This document shows positions 52,661-64,000 of a DNA stretch of 64,000 nt, in pieces (the first letter of the stretch is position 1; every line of letters begins with the position of its first letter). Under the pieces are notes generated by a model, which saw only the letters and a list, made by a program, of their open reading frames with translations, was not told the DNA's origin and made no database searches. Origin of the DNA: Glandiceps talaboti (lineage: Eukaryota > Hemichordata > Enteropneusta > Spengelidae); the NCBI RefSeq assembly GCF_964340395.1, contig NC_135564.1:16981957-17045956 (forward strand). Reading direction: 5' to 3'. Position numbers and translations under genes: made by a program.

Positions 52661-53319
52661 TTGTCGAGCAAGACGATACAATGTAGAAGTGTCTGTAAGA
52701 TGTTTCTCGAACCAAACGATGTTTTGTCTTTCAGGTCTCGTGATTTTCATTGTAACACTTGCATTTGTTTACAATCAAATAACTGAAATCGACATAAAAG
52801 GTGAAAAATTCATACAATTTCACAAACTTTCACAATTAACATAATTTGTTTTATATTTCAGCTAAAAATCTCAAACTATATAAAGATAGTATTCATATAT
52901 AATACTGTCCGTATATCATTCATACATGATATCATTTTACAATATTATAGATATATTAATTCATGTGTTTTAAAATGAGGAAATGTTTACTAGTCCCCGT
53001 GTAAAAATTAATACCTAAAACTTCCTCACGGTAAGATGCATTTGATTAAAGGAATACTTGTGCTAAATACCATTTTAAAAAGACGTACATTGTACACGGA
53101 TTAGTATCAACTTGGTTCAAATTTCACTATCTTAACATTTCAGTTGTAATCACTCGGTGTCTATTTCACTCAAGTGTTTATCCAGGAATGACACGTGTAC
53201 TGAGTTAATCATATTCAAGTGCTATAATTTACATGTAATTATCATAATAATAAGCGTAATCAAAAGACATCCAATATCTAGTCAGTGTTTTTTAATGTAG
53301 TAGCAGTATAGGTACACAC

Positions 53320-53324
<5 letters not shown>

Positions 53325-53352
<28 letters not shown>

Positions 53353-53410
53353 TGTATATATGTATGTATGTGTGTGTGTGTGTGTGTACGTACGTACGTA
53401 CGTACGTACG

Positions 53411-53442
<32 letters not shown>

Positions 53443-53515
53443 CATGCATGTATGTATGTATGTATGTATGTATGTATGTATGTATGTATGTATGTATGTA
53501 TGTATGTATATTGTT
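53325..53515. repeat. (TATG)n with embedded (GT)n and (TACG)n
   Basis: Tetranucleotide TATG array with a TG block and a run of TACG (53388-53411), followed by a TTTG-rich segment to about 53575. Confidence 0.95.
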
Positions 53516-53799
53516 TGTTTGTTGGTTGGTTTGCTTTTTGATGTTTGTTTGTTTGTTTGCTGTTTGTTTGCTTGTGGGATAATTATTGCTGTATATCAAA
53601 ATATACTGATAGTATTCTACTTACTGAATTATACTTAACAATCACTAGCCTGTCCACCAACTGGATATGTGACTCCGCTGCACTCGTTTAACAGCAGAAT
53701 CCCACATACAGCGACGTATACAGATGAAACCATCACTGGCTATTGACTAAACTCAAACCTGGTATTTAAGAATCACATGCATCAACATTAATATTATAG

Positions 53800-53903
<104 letters not shown>

Positions 53904-53928
53904 TTGGTAGTACTGGAACTCTTTCTTG

Positions 53929-53971
53929 GTTGTAACTCGGAGTTTCACGCATGGCGCGATCATCAGACAAC
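53929..53971 (-). ncRNA. Hammerhead ribozyme, minimal type with very short stem III
   Basis: The minus strand, 5' to 3', has stem I strand GTTGT (53971-53967), core CTGATGA (53966-53960), stem II TCGCGCCATGCGT (53959-53947; CGC/GCG plus a G-U pair), GAAA (53946-53943), stem III loop CTCCGAG (53942-53936), T16.1 (53935), T17 (53934) and stem I partner ACAAC (53933-53929). Predicted self-cleavage is between 53934 and 53933. All invariant core positions are present; the one blemish is a U-U at the base of stem II. Stem III is only about three pairs, like the dimer-dependent hammerheads described in Penelope-like elements. Confidence 0.78.
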
Positions 53972-53975
53972 TTGA

Positions 53976-54018
53976 GTTGTCTGATGATCGCGCCATGCGT
54001 GTAACTCCGAGTTACAAT
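53976..54018 (+). ncRNA. Hammerhead-like motif, core-substituted (mirror copy)
   Basis: The plus strand of the right arm repeats the same layout: GTTGT, CTGATGA, TCGCGCCATGCGT, then GTAAC in place of GAAAC, CTCCGAG, TT, ACAAT. The second base of the GAAA box is T instead of the invariant A, and stem I has one G-U pair. This copy is expected to be inactive or nearly so. Confidence 0.6.
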
Positions 54019-54181
54019 CAAGAAAGAGTTCCAGTACTACCAAAACTATTACGCTCTGCCACTGCGGTATAGAGCACTGTCTTAGCAGATTGATACTCAC
54101 CGAGTTATATATATATATACACACACACTCAGGCATAGATATGTATATATGTATGTTGTATTATGTATTTATAGTATATGT

Positions 54182-54191
54182 ATATATATAA

Positions 54192-54258
<67 letters not shown>
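54182..54258. repeat. (TA)n microsatellite
   Basis: TA run of about 30 units at 54196-54258, with a shorter start at 54180. Confidence 0.95.
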
Positions 54259-54259
<1 letters not shown>

Positions 54260-54261
<2 letters not shown>

Positions 54262-55588
54262 GTTATTTTTTTGCTGTTGTTGTTGTAATGACGTTTAAAA
54301 CCATGGCTATTAAATACAGCATATCAGCTACACTTAACAATGCGGTTTTTATTGAGAAACAATTATTCTAAGAAGTACTTCTGACAAAGTCACGAGATCA
54401 AATAAACAATTTGCATAAAACACCTTCTCCCCCCCCTCCACCCCCCCCCCCTTTCAGAGTTTGTTTACACACGACTTCACTCCTTTTATTTTTGTCTGTC
54501 ATTCGATGTCGGACAGTTTTGTGTCACAGTTCTCTATGGTCTGCATGAACGAACGTGTTCCTCAGCTCTAAATCAAAATGTGTGCTTTCATTTTCACGTG
54601 TTTTACGTCCACATTTAAATAAACTTATAGATGTACTAAATCTCTCGATTCTCGTTAAACAATCTATTTGTCATTCTCGTACTGTGATCCTCTCACTTTG
54701 TAGAAATCGGATCCCGTCCAATTTAAACATTTCGTCCAAGTTCTTCCGCAATTTCAATCATTTTTATTGTCTTTTGTTCGTAAAACTTGTCCACCCAAGG
54801 TCGAAAGCGGTGCCTCCATGTCCCAGGTTGAAGACCATTTCCGTCCGAGAAATCGTAAAAATTGGCGTCCAAGTGCGAGCATGTTCACATGATTTTCCCC
54901 CCACATTCCCTCGCTCTTATATTAAAGTTTACGAGTAGCTGGTTGCCGTGGTAACGTGGGTGCTTCTCACGGCGCTGACCGTGGTGGTACGTGGGATGTC
55001 GAGCGAGTGGACGTCATGTATCAAACATGCTTAGACAACGAACATGACTAAAGCTGTTTATTCAAGTGTGTTACTGCTCAATTGCATATGTTGAAGCGTT
55101 CGCCTCTCGACTACACTGTCACGTACAGGGTGCGAAGCTAACACGGAGTGTAACCGAGCCAGAGGAAGAACACAGCACTATCCAGTGTAATTAGACGACA
55201 ATATTGACAGATAAATCACACGATTTGATGGATAGCCTCAACCAGGATTTCACACATGTAAACAACTGTTAAAATTCAAGAATCGGCGTTTATCCTTTCC
55301 CATGACTCATTCCATCATAGTCGCCCTCCAAGTACGCTGTCCAGACCCGGGCGCTGAGGAAGTCGTGGGTTCATTATCAGGCAGCTTCCCCGTGATGTTG
55401 ACCATTGACATCAATCCCGTGATAGGCTTTTAGTCGATTTTCTAAATGTTGGCTCAAGTGGTCCAAATGATTTAACGACACATCACTATAGCTTCACATG
55501 TGGTTCTGATAAAATCACGTGATCTCTAGGACTTGGCCCGCGGCGGCTAGGGTTTCCTCTTAGCGCTGGAGTAACGTTCGTATTGCAG
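54260..55588. other. Upstream flank of the 55.6-kb gene
   Basis: Contains a C-run near 54430, the X-box-like site and a locally GC-richer stretch (about 54940-55570). A 127-codon ORF at 54555-54938 has no recognisable domain and is not called as a gene. Confidence 0.4.
54942..54955. promoter_or_regulatory. X-box-like RFX site
   Basis: GTTGCCGTGGTAAC, two half-sites (GTTGCC and GGTAAC) two bases apart, a strong match to the RFX consensus. It lies about 650 bp upstream of the exon at 55589. RFX factors control cilia genes among others; a target role is inferred from the motif only. Confidence 0.5.
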
Positions 55589-55782
55589 GACTCTCCACCA
55601 ACCGCAGTGAACCTCGAAGCACTACGTCAGAACGCAACAAGATCGCCTGGACCAACTAGTCGTGTTATCTTGTCGTTACCCGAATCTTCGTTCATTCAGA
55701 AACATTTGCAGCTCATCAGTCGTTTTATTTATCTCCTTAACAAAACTTTGCAAGTTGACGATAATAGAGAACCAACGAGAGT

Positions 55783-55875
55783 ATGGAACACTCTATCTAC
55801 AGCGTTACTAACGCTCAGGTCTTGCAGCATTTTTCGCCGACTATCGCTTCAAATGGTCGCCATGTCCAGTACCAG
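55783..55875 (+). CDS. Unidentified protein, first coding exon
   Basis: ATG at 55783 (MEHSIYSVTNAQVLQHFSPT) is the first Met after an in-frame stop; it runs to TACCAG|GTGAGG at 55876. The exon may begin at 55589 after TATTGCAG, leaving a 5' UTR of about 190 bp. It joins in phase 0 to the exon at 56282 with the frame open across both. Not recognised. The style (Ser/Gln-rich, disordered) fits the N-terminus of a transcription factor, but that is only inference. Confidence 0.5.
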
Positions 55876-56281
55876 GTGAGGAATACCCCCTTTAATAAAA
55901 CCAGAATAAATTTATATCACTTGTTCATATATTCAACCTCTCGTCGACTTTTACAGCCACGGAATAAGTTATACAGTGTCCACTGTTTTGTATATGTCCA
56001 CGGCACTCTTGTTCATTTCTGTGTTGTATCTTTCAAGGATTTTCTCTGCATTGTATCATTGTAGGAACGTTTTAAATTAGCGATGTACATGGTTTATATC
56101 AATTCATTTGTTTATATCAAACTATTTTTCAGATGTTGTTGATATTCTGATTTCTGTTTTCGCACAGCGTTGAAAAAAAATCTTTAGCGTACAATTTGAC
56201 CGAAATGTGACTGTATTATTATCTATGTTGTCTCATATAAAATGTATTGATGTTTCTGTTTTGTTTTCCTTATAATTTCAG

Positions 56282-56681
56282 AGGAATATTCCCAGTTTTC
56301 ATATACCTAGTATTTCAACGCCACTGTATGCCACCTCGTCACAGGCCCAAGCTCGGTCACAATACCAACCCGAATGGAGTCTCCACAGCATGCCAAGGAA
56401 TACTTTATCATCGCAAACCAGTGCTTCGTTATTCAGCCCGAGTTGCAGCTTAACACCCTGCAATGCTACAATCTCGGACTACCATCAACCGTCAGTGGCG
56501 AGCGTCGCCGAATCACCGGCAAGACCCATCGCTCTTTCCGTCAACATGAACACCACAAACTCGTCCAATATGGACAGCTGTTGTAGGTCGAACCCGAAAA
56601 CGCAGCGGAACTCTGCAGCGACACAACACACCAACAACATGACACACACCATCAAAGCCAGAAGCGCTAGTCCAACAGCAG
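56282..56681 (+). CDS. Unidentified Ser/Thr/Gln/Asn-rich protein, second coding exon
   Basis: The acceptor follows a strong pyrimidine tract (TTTGTTTTCCTTATAATTTCAG region), the frame stays open for 133 codons, and the donor is CAGCAG|GTAATC. Starts RNIPSFHIPSISTPLYATSS and ends HTIKARSASPTAG, with NMNTTNSSNMDSCC between. Phase 1 out. No cysteine-finger or other domain in this part; the next exon was not found within the remaining 7 kb. Alternatively a lineage-specific gene. A second frame stays open for part of exon 1 but stops early in exon 2, so I prefer this one. Confidence 0.5.
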
Positions 56682-56732
56682 GTAATCTATTATCAAGCAG
56701 CCGTTAATTTGATTTTCATTCGTTAATTTGAG

Positions 56733-56755
56733 CATGGAGGTATTATACCTCCATG
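56733..56755. repeat. Perfect 23-bp palindrome
   Basis: CATGGAGGTAT, T, ATACCTCCATG: 11-bp arms. Same pattern as 41368-41394 (CATGGANGTAT outer arms), so probably the same hairpin family. Lies about 50 bp after the exon at 56282-56681. Confidence 0.9.
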
Positions 56756-58579
56756 ATTTGAGACTTATCAGTTGTAGACAGGAGGTGCTAAATACTTGAT
56801 CAAATAAAGCACTTTTGGTGGTCTAATTACTAACTTTCTGGTAAGGACACATGTAACACCCCCGGCAGTCACGGCTTCGCTTTCATGTAGTACACAGTGC
56901 TTATTTCATCTTTGTGTATACGATCCATTCGGTTCGAAGGATCGCAAACTGTATCGATTTTAACACATATATCCAGGTCCCCAAATATGAAATATCCTAA
57001 CCCCCAAAACAGAAAAAAAAAACAGTTTTTAAGTAAGACTAGCTCCACTTCAATGAAAAAAGAAAAATATATCTCCTCGCCGTTTAAAATGTTCGATGGC
57101 AAAAACCAGCATGTGGAATACTGTAAAATTTGCCGACATGACATTTTCGCTGGTAACGTTCGAGTGTCGGACATCAGGTCGAAACAAAACTAAACTAAAT
57201 AAGATGAGAGAAACCTAGCAAATTATTAACCTGGACATAGAAGAAGACAACATGTTATATTCTGAAGTCAAAAAAGTACAGATGACGTACTCGTGAACGA
57301 TGTAAACATATGTCGTAACGCTTGTCTACAATCTCGGCGCACGGACATGTAAACGTTGGCTCAAATACCGATTTGCCATTTAAGAGGGCTATGGATGTGA
57401 TTTAGTATACGCAGTATCAAGGTTGTTGTACACTTATTAATTTCTCGAGGTATGAGAAATAAAAGTGCTTTATGGCGATATACTGACAGCCTATATGGTG
57501 CCTGTTTCAACATTTATTGGCCACCATGGCCTCTGAACTAGCTGTAGTCTTGTTGCAAAAAAATGTCCTGTCGCAATAAAACAGATTTTTAAGTCTCTAT
57601 TTATCCTCCACCACCGCTGTTATACTAGCCAGGGCATGATGTCTGCTTTTCTGTAAGAGAAAATACTTGTCAAACTTCGTTAAAATTGATATATAGAGCA
57701 GGTAGAAAGGCTTTCAAAATTGAATCGAGACACTCTGTAGAGTCATGGAGTCGGCCATGAATGGCTCCAACCAACGGCTTGTCTGTCTCCCAAGAGACAA
57801 CTTAACTCTGCCGATAGAATTTTCGGACTGACATTTTAGACGAAAGTTCTCCATCCTGTCGTATCACAAGTTATCTCACGTATTAGAAGGCCGGCTGCTC
57901 CGCGGTCTCAGAATTCTATGGTCATCTTCCGGAGCTGGAAAGTGTATGTGTCTGGCATACAGATGTTATTCACCATACATAGTGGTCAGATATATCGTAA
58001 ATACAAGTACCTCCAAGGGAAAAAATCACCAGAGACTTGTATGGTCATTTATACATATTTTCGGTATATCAACTAACATTTATACCTGTTTGTACCGCCA
58101 CTTAGTATTTCAATAACTTACATTTCAGTTCACATAAAGGCCGATGACTCGTCGGTTTCGTTAACCCTCCTTAGAAGATTTCCAATTTCTTAAAAAAATA
58201 TATATAAATTTTCAAATCAGAGTAAACACAAAAACTGGAAACTTATACGTCCATTAGTAAGGTTTCAGAATCTATCGCGAATGGAAAGCAAAACAAGCCA
58301 CGACATATGAATTTCGTTTCTGCTTTCTTGTACAAACTACACTTGTACATGCGAGGACATGTGAGGATAAATATTAAGAACTGATATCAAGTAAATGCAG
58401 AACAGAAAGTTTTAACGTTTCACCATGAAAACTAACTCAGACGTTTGCAACTGTTCACACTTTTTTTGCAAGTTAGTTTTGAAGATACTAAATAGGCGAA
58501 ATTAAGTGAAAGTGTATAGCAATAGCATAGTAGCATAGTCGAGGAGACGCTACATATAATAGAGTTGACTGTTGCTATC

Positions 58580-58684
<105 letters not shown>

Positions 58685-61330
58685 TTCAACTTCATATATC
58701 GCAATGCTTTGATCAAGTGCTGCAAAATATGGGTAGTGAAACCATTAATCAGTCTATCGTTTAATATTCACTTTATGTGAAGGTGGGTGAGGGGGGTTAA
58801 TTTTGATAATGTGAATTATGTAACTGGGGTTTTCCTACAGTTTTGGGCCCTCTTGTAATTGCTGAGTACTGACTTAATAAACTCAAATCTGCGCTGCAAA
58901 GCTGATATCAACGCTATTATTGTACACTAATTTTGCATAGTTCTAATATACCAATTTTCAACCTTCCGAAGGGGCAATCTTCTAAGCTTTGAATAGGTTA
59001 TCAAAGAAGTAAATATTGTGAACGTTAAGCTCTCTTCAAGATGCGAAAAAAATACAGAGAAAAAACAAGTTTACAGTGTGTGTATTCTGTGTAACGATCA
59101 CATACGTCACCGTAAGACACATCGCCAGACACACACCCGCTTATCTCGAGTACACCATCTGATTCGAGGGTTCAACATTACGGGTTGAATTAATCGGGCA
59201 CCACTGTCGTGTTTATTATTTCACTCTTGTAAGAATTAAGTTTTTATCTCGCTCAATTTGATAAAACTAATCCTTGAATACCACTCGTCGATTTTGTCGC
59301 TCGCGGGGTAAATCTATATATTCTGATTAAATTACAAACACAGAACACGATACATTCACTGAAGAGGAGAAAATGGTTCATTTTTCAACACCCAGATGAA
59401 AGTTAAACAATGCTGTCCGACGACAGATCGGTTCACATTTTCCCACGGGCAAAGATCACATCTGACCGTGAATATGACAGGGGAATAGAGAGAATCCAGC
59501 GGGATAGGTAGCTGACAGAATATATTAGCAAGATAAAATGATTGTTTATGCGTGTTTTCGATCGTGAATTGTTCAGTATGTCGTACAATTCTCCCCAAAC
59601 TGATTGCTACGAGATGGGTTATTCTGACATCTGTGAGTTACATTATACACATTTTTAAGCGATCTAACTCAGTTTGAAGTTTTTGTCTGCTGTTTTTGTC
59701 TGTCTTATTAGTTTAGGCCGATCTTTCTGTATATCATCTTAGTAATACTGTATTGTCGTCAAAAAAACCACAGACAATTTACTGAGGCGCCTCGGTAAAC
59801 TTATAAAGTTAAACCACGCATATGCATTAAACTCTTCTTTTTGGTGATGATAGATCAAACACAGTCTTGTAGCGATACATCGCACTATTGAACTCTTCCC
59901 AACAATAATGATTACATGTGTCAGAGAATACCTTTATCAGTGAAGCGGTAGTTAGCGGATCGATATCGTATAGTTCTACAACATTTCACGAATCTCGCCG
60001 ATATATTAATACGCAGAACGTGAACGGTTCTGCTCTGTCACCGTTTGATGACGATGATGACGGTATGTATCATATGAAAGCCACGTGCGTAGACATATAA
60101 AAATCAATCATTTGTTACAATAATCTTAAAAAGGGACATTACCATATTTTTTATCTCAACAAACATGTATATAAAACGCAGAGAGTATCGCCTTTGTGTT
60201 CGATCTACACCTACAAAATCAGCCCCATAGCGCCGTTCTCATGACATCAATTTCGAGATCGCAATGTCAATCATAATTTTGGGATATTCGCGGCAAATCG
60301 TTAGTCTACTTAACATGAAGTTACATATCCGTTGTCTTGGTTACCCTCAGTATGCTTCAGTACCTTTTAAGCAGGATAACACAAGCAACTTTTTCAGAAG
60401 AAAACAAAAATAACACAAAGAGGGTTCAGAACTGGTCCGAGTCAGTGGTCCTTTAAATTTTCAACATTTATAAATCGGTCGGTATTCATTAAGTGATATG
60501 TACGAATTTGCCAAAATAACACGCTTCGAAGTTGGTTACTATGACTCTGTCATTCATACGTCACTAGAAAATTACAATATAGCTTAAAATACATGCTTTC
60601 CTGTGGTACAGTGAATCAAAACATTCAATTTGTTGCAATCCAAAAATGTCATATTTAGGAAGTTTGGTTTATTTCTCTAAAATTTGTAAATTTCATGAAT
60701 TGTCTCAGAATTGACATAGATCAAAGCAATTAATTCAAGAGACGGAAAACAAATATACCTTTCTCTAATTTAACAGAGTTGAAATTGAAAAGACCCCCTC
60801 CCCCTATTCGCTTTACTCATAACCTCTCACGTGTAATGTTGATGTTTGGTTCATTTCCTTCCCTCCCCCGCCGTCCAAGAAGTTTCCCCTCGCTCGAAAA
60901 TCAACTTTTAAATTAGTAATGTTGCTTTTTGGCGGGGTGATGACTTGGACTAAAGGAAGCAGTCATTTCGTGATCGTATGAATCAGATTCACCTCGCTGA
61001 GATTACAGGTTCATGGAAAAGTGAAAAGATAAGATCACTTCGTTATTAATAAGCTTTGGATATCGGTTAAATTCCTTTACCACCTCTATGAGTGTTTCTT
61101 AGGGGTCATCTCAACATGATGTGTCTGAAAAAAACTTATCTTATGTGTGATCTGAGACAATTTCAGACATCAAAGTTGTCTGGGTCGAACTGTTTTCCCA
61201 CTCCCTTGCGATGACTTGGTCGTGAAATTGTTTGACTGGGCAATAAATTATAAAATAAGCGTGGCATTAGTTCGTGAATCTATGGAGGTTAGGACGGGTT
61301 GCTCGATTGCACCACAAAACAGTAGAAACA

Positions 61331-61704
61331 GCAACACACAACACAACACAACACAACACAACACAATTCACACCAACACAACGCAACACAACATAACATA
61401 ACACAACACAATACAGTAACAGTGCAACGCAGTGCGACATAAAACAAAGCAACGCAACACATCACATCACATCACATCACAATATAACACATCACAATAT
61501 AACACATCACAACACAACACAACACAACACAACACAACACAACACAACACAGCACAGCACAGCACAGCACAACACAACACAACACAGCACAGCACAGCAC
61601 AGCACAACGCAACGCAACGCAACGCAACTCAACGCAACACAACACAACACAACACAACACAACACAACACAACACAACACAACACAACACAACACAACAC
61701 AACA
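61331..61704. repeat. (ACAAC)n pentanucleotide array with variant blocks
   Basis: Mostly ACAAC units, with blocks of ATCAC (61458-61480), AGCAC (61551-61570, 61587-61606) and GCAAC (61609-61640). The grouped variants point to unequal exchange or slippage. ORFs on both strands are artefacts of the repeat. Confidence 0.95.
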
Positions 61705-64000
61705 CGAACTCAGGAACATACTCCAAATCTCTGAATGTTGTTCCTGTGTTATTCCCGTTTCATTTTAACCACTACTTACATTAATATTCTGAATTACTTA
61801 CACAATGTACACGTTTCATCATCACTAGTTATCAACAGATAATACAGCATCGAATAGAGTTCATCCACAAATTGTCATTGACATTGAAATCGTAGAGAAA
61901 CGAAATTCATATCATGCAAATAATACAAAAACACAAACGACAGTGTCAACAAAACTCAGATCAACTCAAATGGTTTCCAAAAGTACTGACTAACTTTCAA
62001 CCTGTTAACAGTGCTTCATAACGCCATGTCCATGTAAATACTGATACATGTTTAATGATTGACTTTTTGCTCCATTCAAGGCATACATGTGCATTAAATA
62101 CGATACATAGACACAATTATGAAAGTATTTATTAAGGTTGAATAATTGGTATCTCAAGCTGAACTATGTAACGTTGATACATACTCTATCTCATTTTAAA
62201 GTGATAATACATTTTTATCTAGTTTGGTTTTTGTTCATGTCGGTGAATCATTTAATCATATAAGCCTACGCTAAAACCAAGTTCACATCAGAATCGAGAA
62301 GAAGGGACTATTTAGCACCTGAGTTCATGAGATATTGTAGACAAATGTATTCAGCGCTAGAAATACTACATGTAATGAAAAAGGAAAAAGTTTGAAAACT
62401 GAGTTTGAAAGAAAATGAACAAATTAACAGTACCATTACTAGCGTTGTTCTAAAATCTGTATTAATAATTTCAAAATTTCAAGTAGACATGTTTTTTTTA
62501 TTTACCTGAGTGAAACAAAAAATGGTGCACGTTATTTTCTTGTCTTCTCAAGAATGAAATGTTTTAATTTTTTTATCTTCACCGAATTTGATATTAAGCG
62601 AACACGTGCACCGTGTATTTAACGGATTAGCATAGCTAGTCAACGTAATAAAGAAAGTAGTATGTAAAAAATAAAAAAAATGTCGAACAACGTTCAAATT
62701 TTGTTAGGGTTCATATTACACCGTAAAAATTAAACTGATATAAAATTGAATGTTAGGACACGTCGAATCTATTAAACTCATGCGATGTACAGCCGTGGTT
62801 GAGATTTGCAACTGGTTAACCAGAATAACACATGATGTTTGAAGTCATTACAGCGCAACACATTGCATGTAACAAGTGACTCTGTACAATAGAAATCGAC
62901 CTTTTAAATCGCAATATAAATAGACGAAATGGACATGAAATGAACACCGCAATCGCAAATAGATATTATGAAAGCAGAGGATCATTCCTGTCAATTAGTC
63001 AGGTCGAAATAGAGTAATTTTAAAACAATAGGGATAAATAGTTAAATAGGACCTGTCATTGATTAGCTTTTGGTGATGTATATATCACATACATGTGTTC
63101 ATTTCTTTTAGACGAACTGGAAATGTATCAGTTGAAATGGGACATGATATCTGAATGTAGTTATCACGTCTCTCTCGATGTGAACTCTCCACCACGACCC
63201 ATATAGCATTACATTATAATTAAAATTAATTGCAGATGCGTTTTACTGAACACATTGAGAAGGAATCACCCAATACCCTCAGTAAATTGAAACAAGTATG
63301 GGAGAAATCCACTCTTAAATTGACATTATCGGAGGTATTATTAGTCCGTGTGCAGTGTTTGGAACAAATGTCTTTATCTCCCATGGGAAGACGGTTTGTT
63401 GATTTGAGGCTGTATCGTTGTGGGATCGTTTGACAATCTAAATTGAAACGTAGTGATCCAGGGAAATGTAATGTTTATAGTCGAGGCAGTTTATGCTACT
63501 TTCTACAAACAAAACACTTCCTCTTGTACAGATCGATGTGTAATTTGACGGAATTTTACACCGAAACTAAATCTACTCCTAATTTAAACCGACAATAGTA
63601 TTGTAAGAACAGCCTTAAGGTGGAGATGCACAAAGGGAAGGTTTTAAGGGTGACATATTTTCAAGTTATTGTTTCCAAAAAAAAAAAACTGGTAGCGTGG
63701 TATATTTATTTATGTGTATTTTTTTTAAATTCTTTTGGAACCAATATTTTCATTCCTTCATTAACACACACTTCGGAGAAGTGGGAATAGTTCATTGTTG
63801 GAAAATGATTTAAGTACTTTTAATTCACATGCAAATAAATAAGAAATTGTTTTTAGTACATTTATGGAAACTTACAAATCTGTTCATATAGGAATGACAG
63901 AAAATTGTCTGGTATTACGGTATAAGCTCACAGGTTGACTTCCTTTTGTCTAAATTGCGGTGTTTAGTTGTTGTTTTTTTCAAATTTGTTTTGTCCATTT

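Larger units (their letters stand above)
46551..53300. other. Gene-poor stretch
   Basis: No recognisable gene. Holds (TTTA)n at about 47251-47286, a direct repeat pair (about 48339-48430 and 48505-48595, sharing TTTACTTCCTGAGAAC and ATGAGCGGG), (CAA)n at 49466-49510, a SINE-like block at 51098-51205, a 24-bp triplicate at about 51330-51400 and a 46-bp tandem array at 52430-52660. Confidence 0.55.

Noticed and set aside
53324-53638. MYVC-repeat ORFs
   Set aside because: Translation of the TATG microsatellite.
54555-54938. 127-codon plus-strand ORF
   Set aside because: No domain, no splice context, composition like random open sequence.
61216-61734. Long ORFs on both strands made of TQHN or CVVL repeats
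   Set aside because: Pure translation of the pentanucleotide array.

Overview
This is a eukaryotic window: introns with GT/AG boundaries, many microsatellites and minisatellites, transposon debris, long gene-poor stretches and no operons. The only gene I can name with confidence lies on the minus strand in the left 38 kb. It is the N-terminal half of a KMT2C/KMT2D (MLL3/MLL4) histone H3K4 methyltransferase. I placed 28 coding segments. From the 44-bp exon at 26190-26233 to the exon at 562-996, 27 segments form an unbroken chain of compatible intron phases, about 4.59 kb of coding sequence or roughly 1,530 residues. The protein resembles both vertebrate paralogues (KMT2C-like AT-hook and full PHD clusters, one KMT2D-like stretch in the third PHD). 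This suggests a single pre-duplication gene, so an invertebrate; a marine deuterostome or lophotrochozoan is plausible, but the species cannot be read from the sequence.

Layout. 1-38378 (-): KMT2C/D, with start codon and promoter near 38378 and the 3' part (HMG box, catalytic SET region) beyond the left edge. Exons in transcription order give an AT-hook, an extended PHD (C2HC + PHD), PHD fingers 1-3, an acidic linker, a basic linker, PHD fingers 4-6, then conserved low-complexity segments ending just before the HMG box. Introns carry dispersed repeats and three minisatellites, two of which touch exon boundaries. 26234-38342: long first intron(s), with at least one missing short exon. 38383-55588: gene-poor, with small palindromes, AT microsatellites, a decayed Penelope-like retroelement end with a GIY-YIG endonuclease (about 45.8-46.55 kb), and a large palindrome at 53898-54049 that contains a hammerhead ribozyme. 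55589-56681 (+): two spliced-looking exons of an unidentified Ser/Thr/Gln-rich protein N-terminus. 56682-64000: no gene seen, simple repeats only.

The most unusual item is the inverted pair of hammerhead ribozyme motifs at about 53.9-54.0 kb. The minus-strand copy has a complete conserved core (CTGATGA, GAAA, UH cleavage site, 5-bp stem I); the plus-strand copy has one core substitution. Hammerheads of this minimal type are known from Penelope-like retroelements, and a Penelope-like fragment lies 7.4 kb away. The second theme is minisatellites at splice sites: the array at 8316-8540 repeats the exon's own acceptor, and the array at about 19760-20367 runs up to the donor of the extended-PHD exon.
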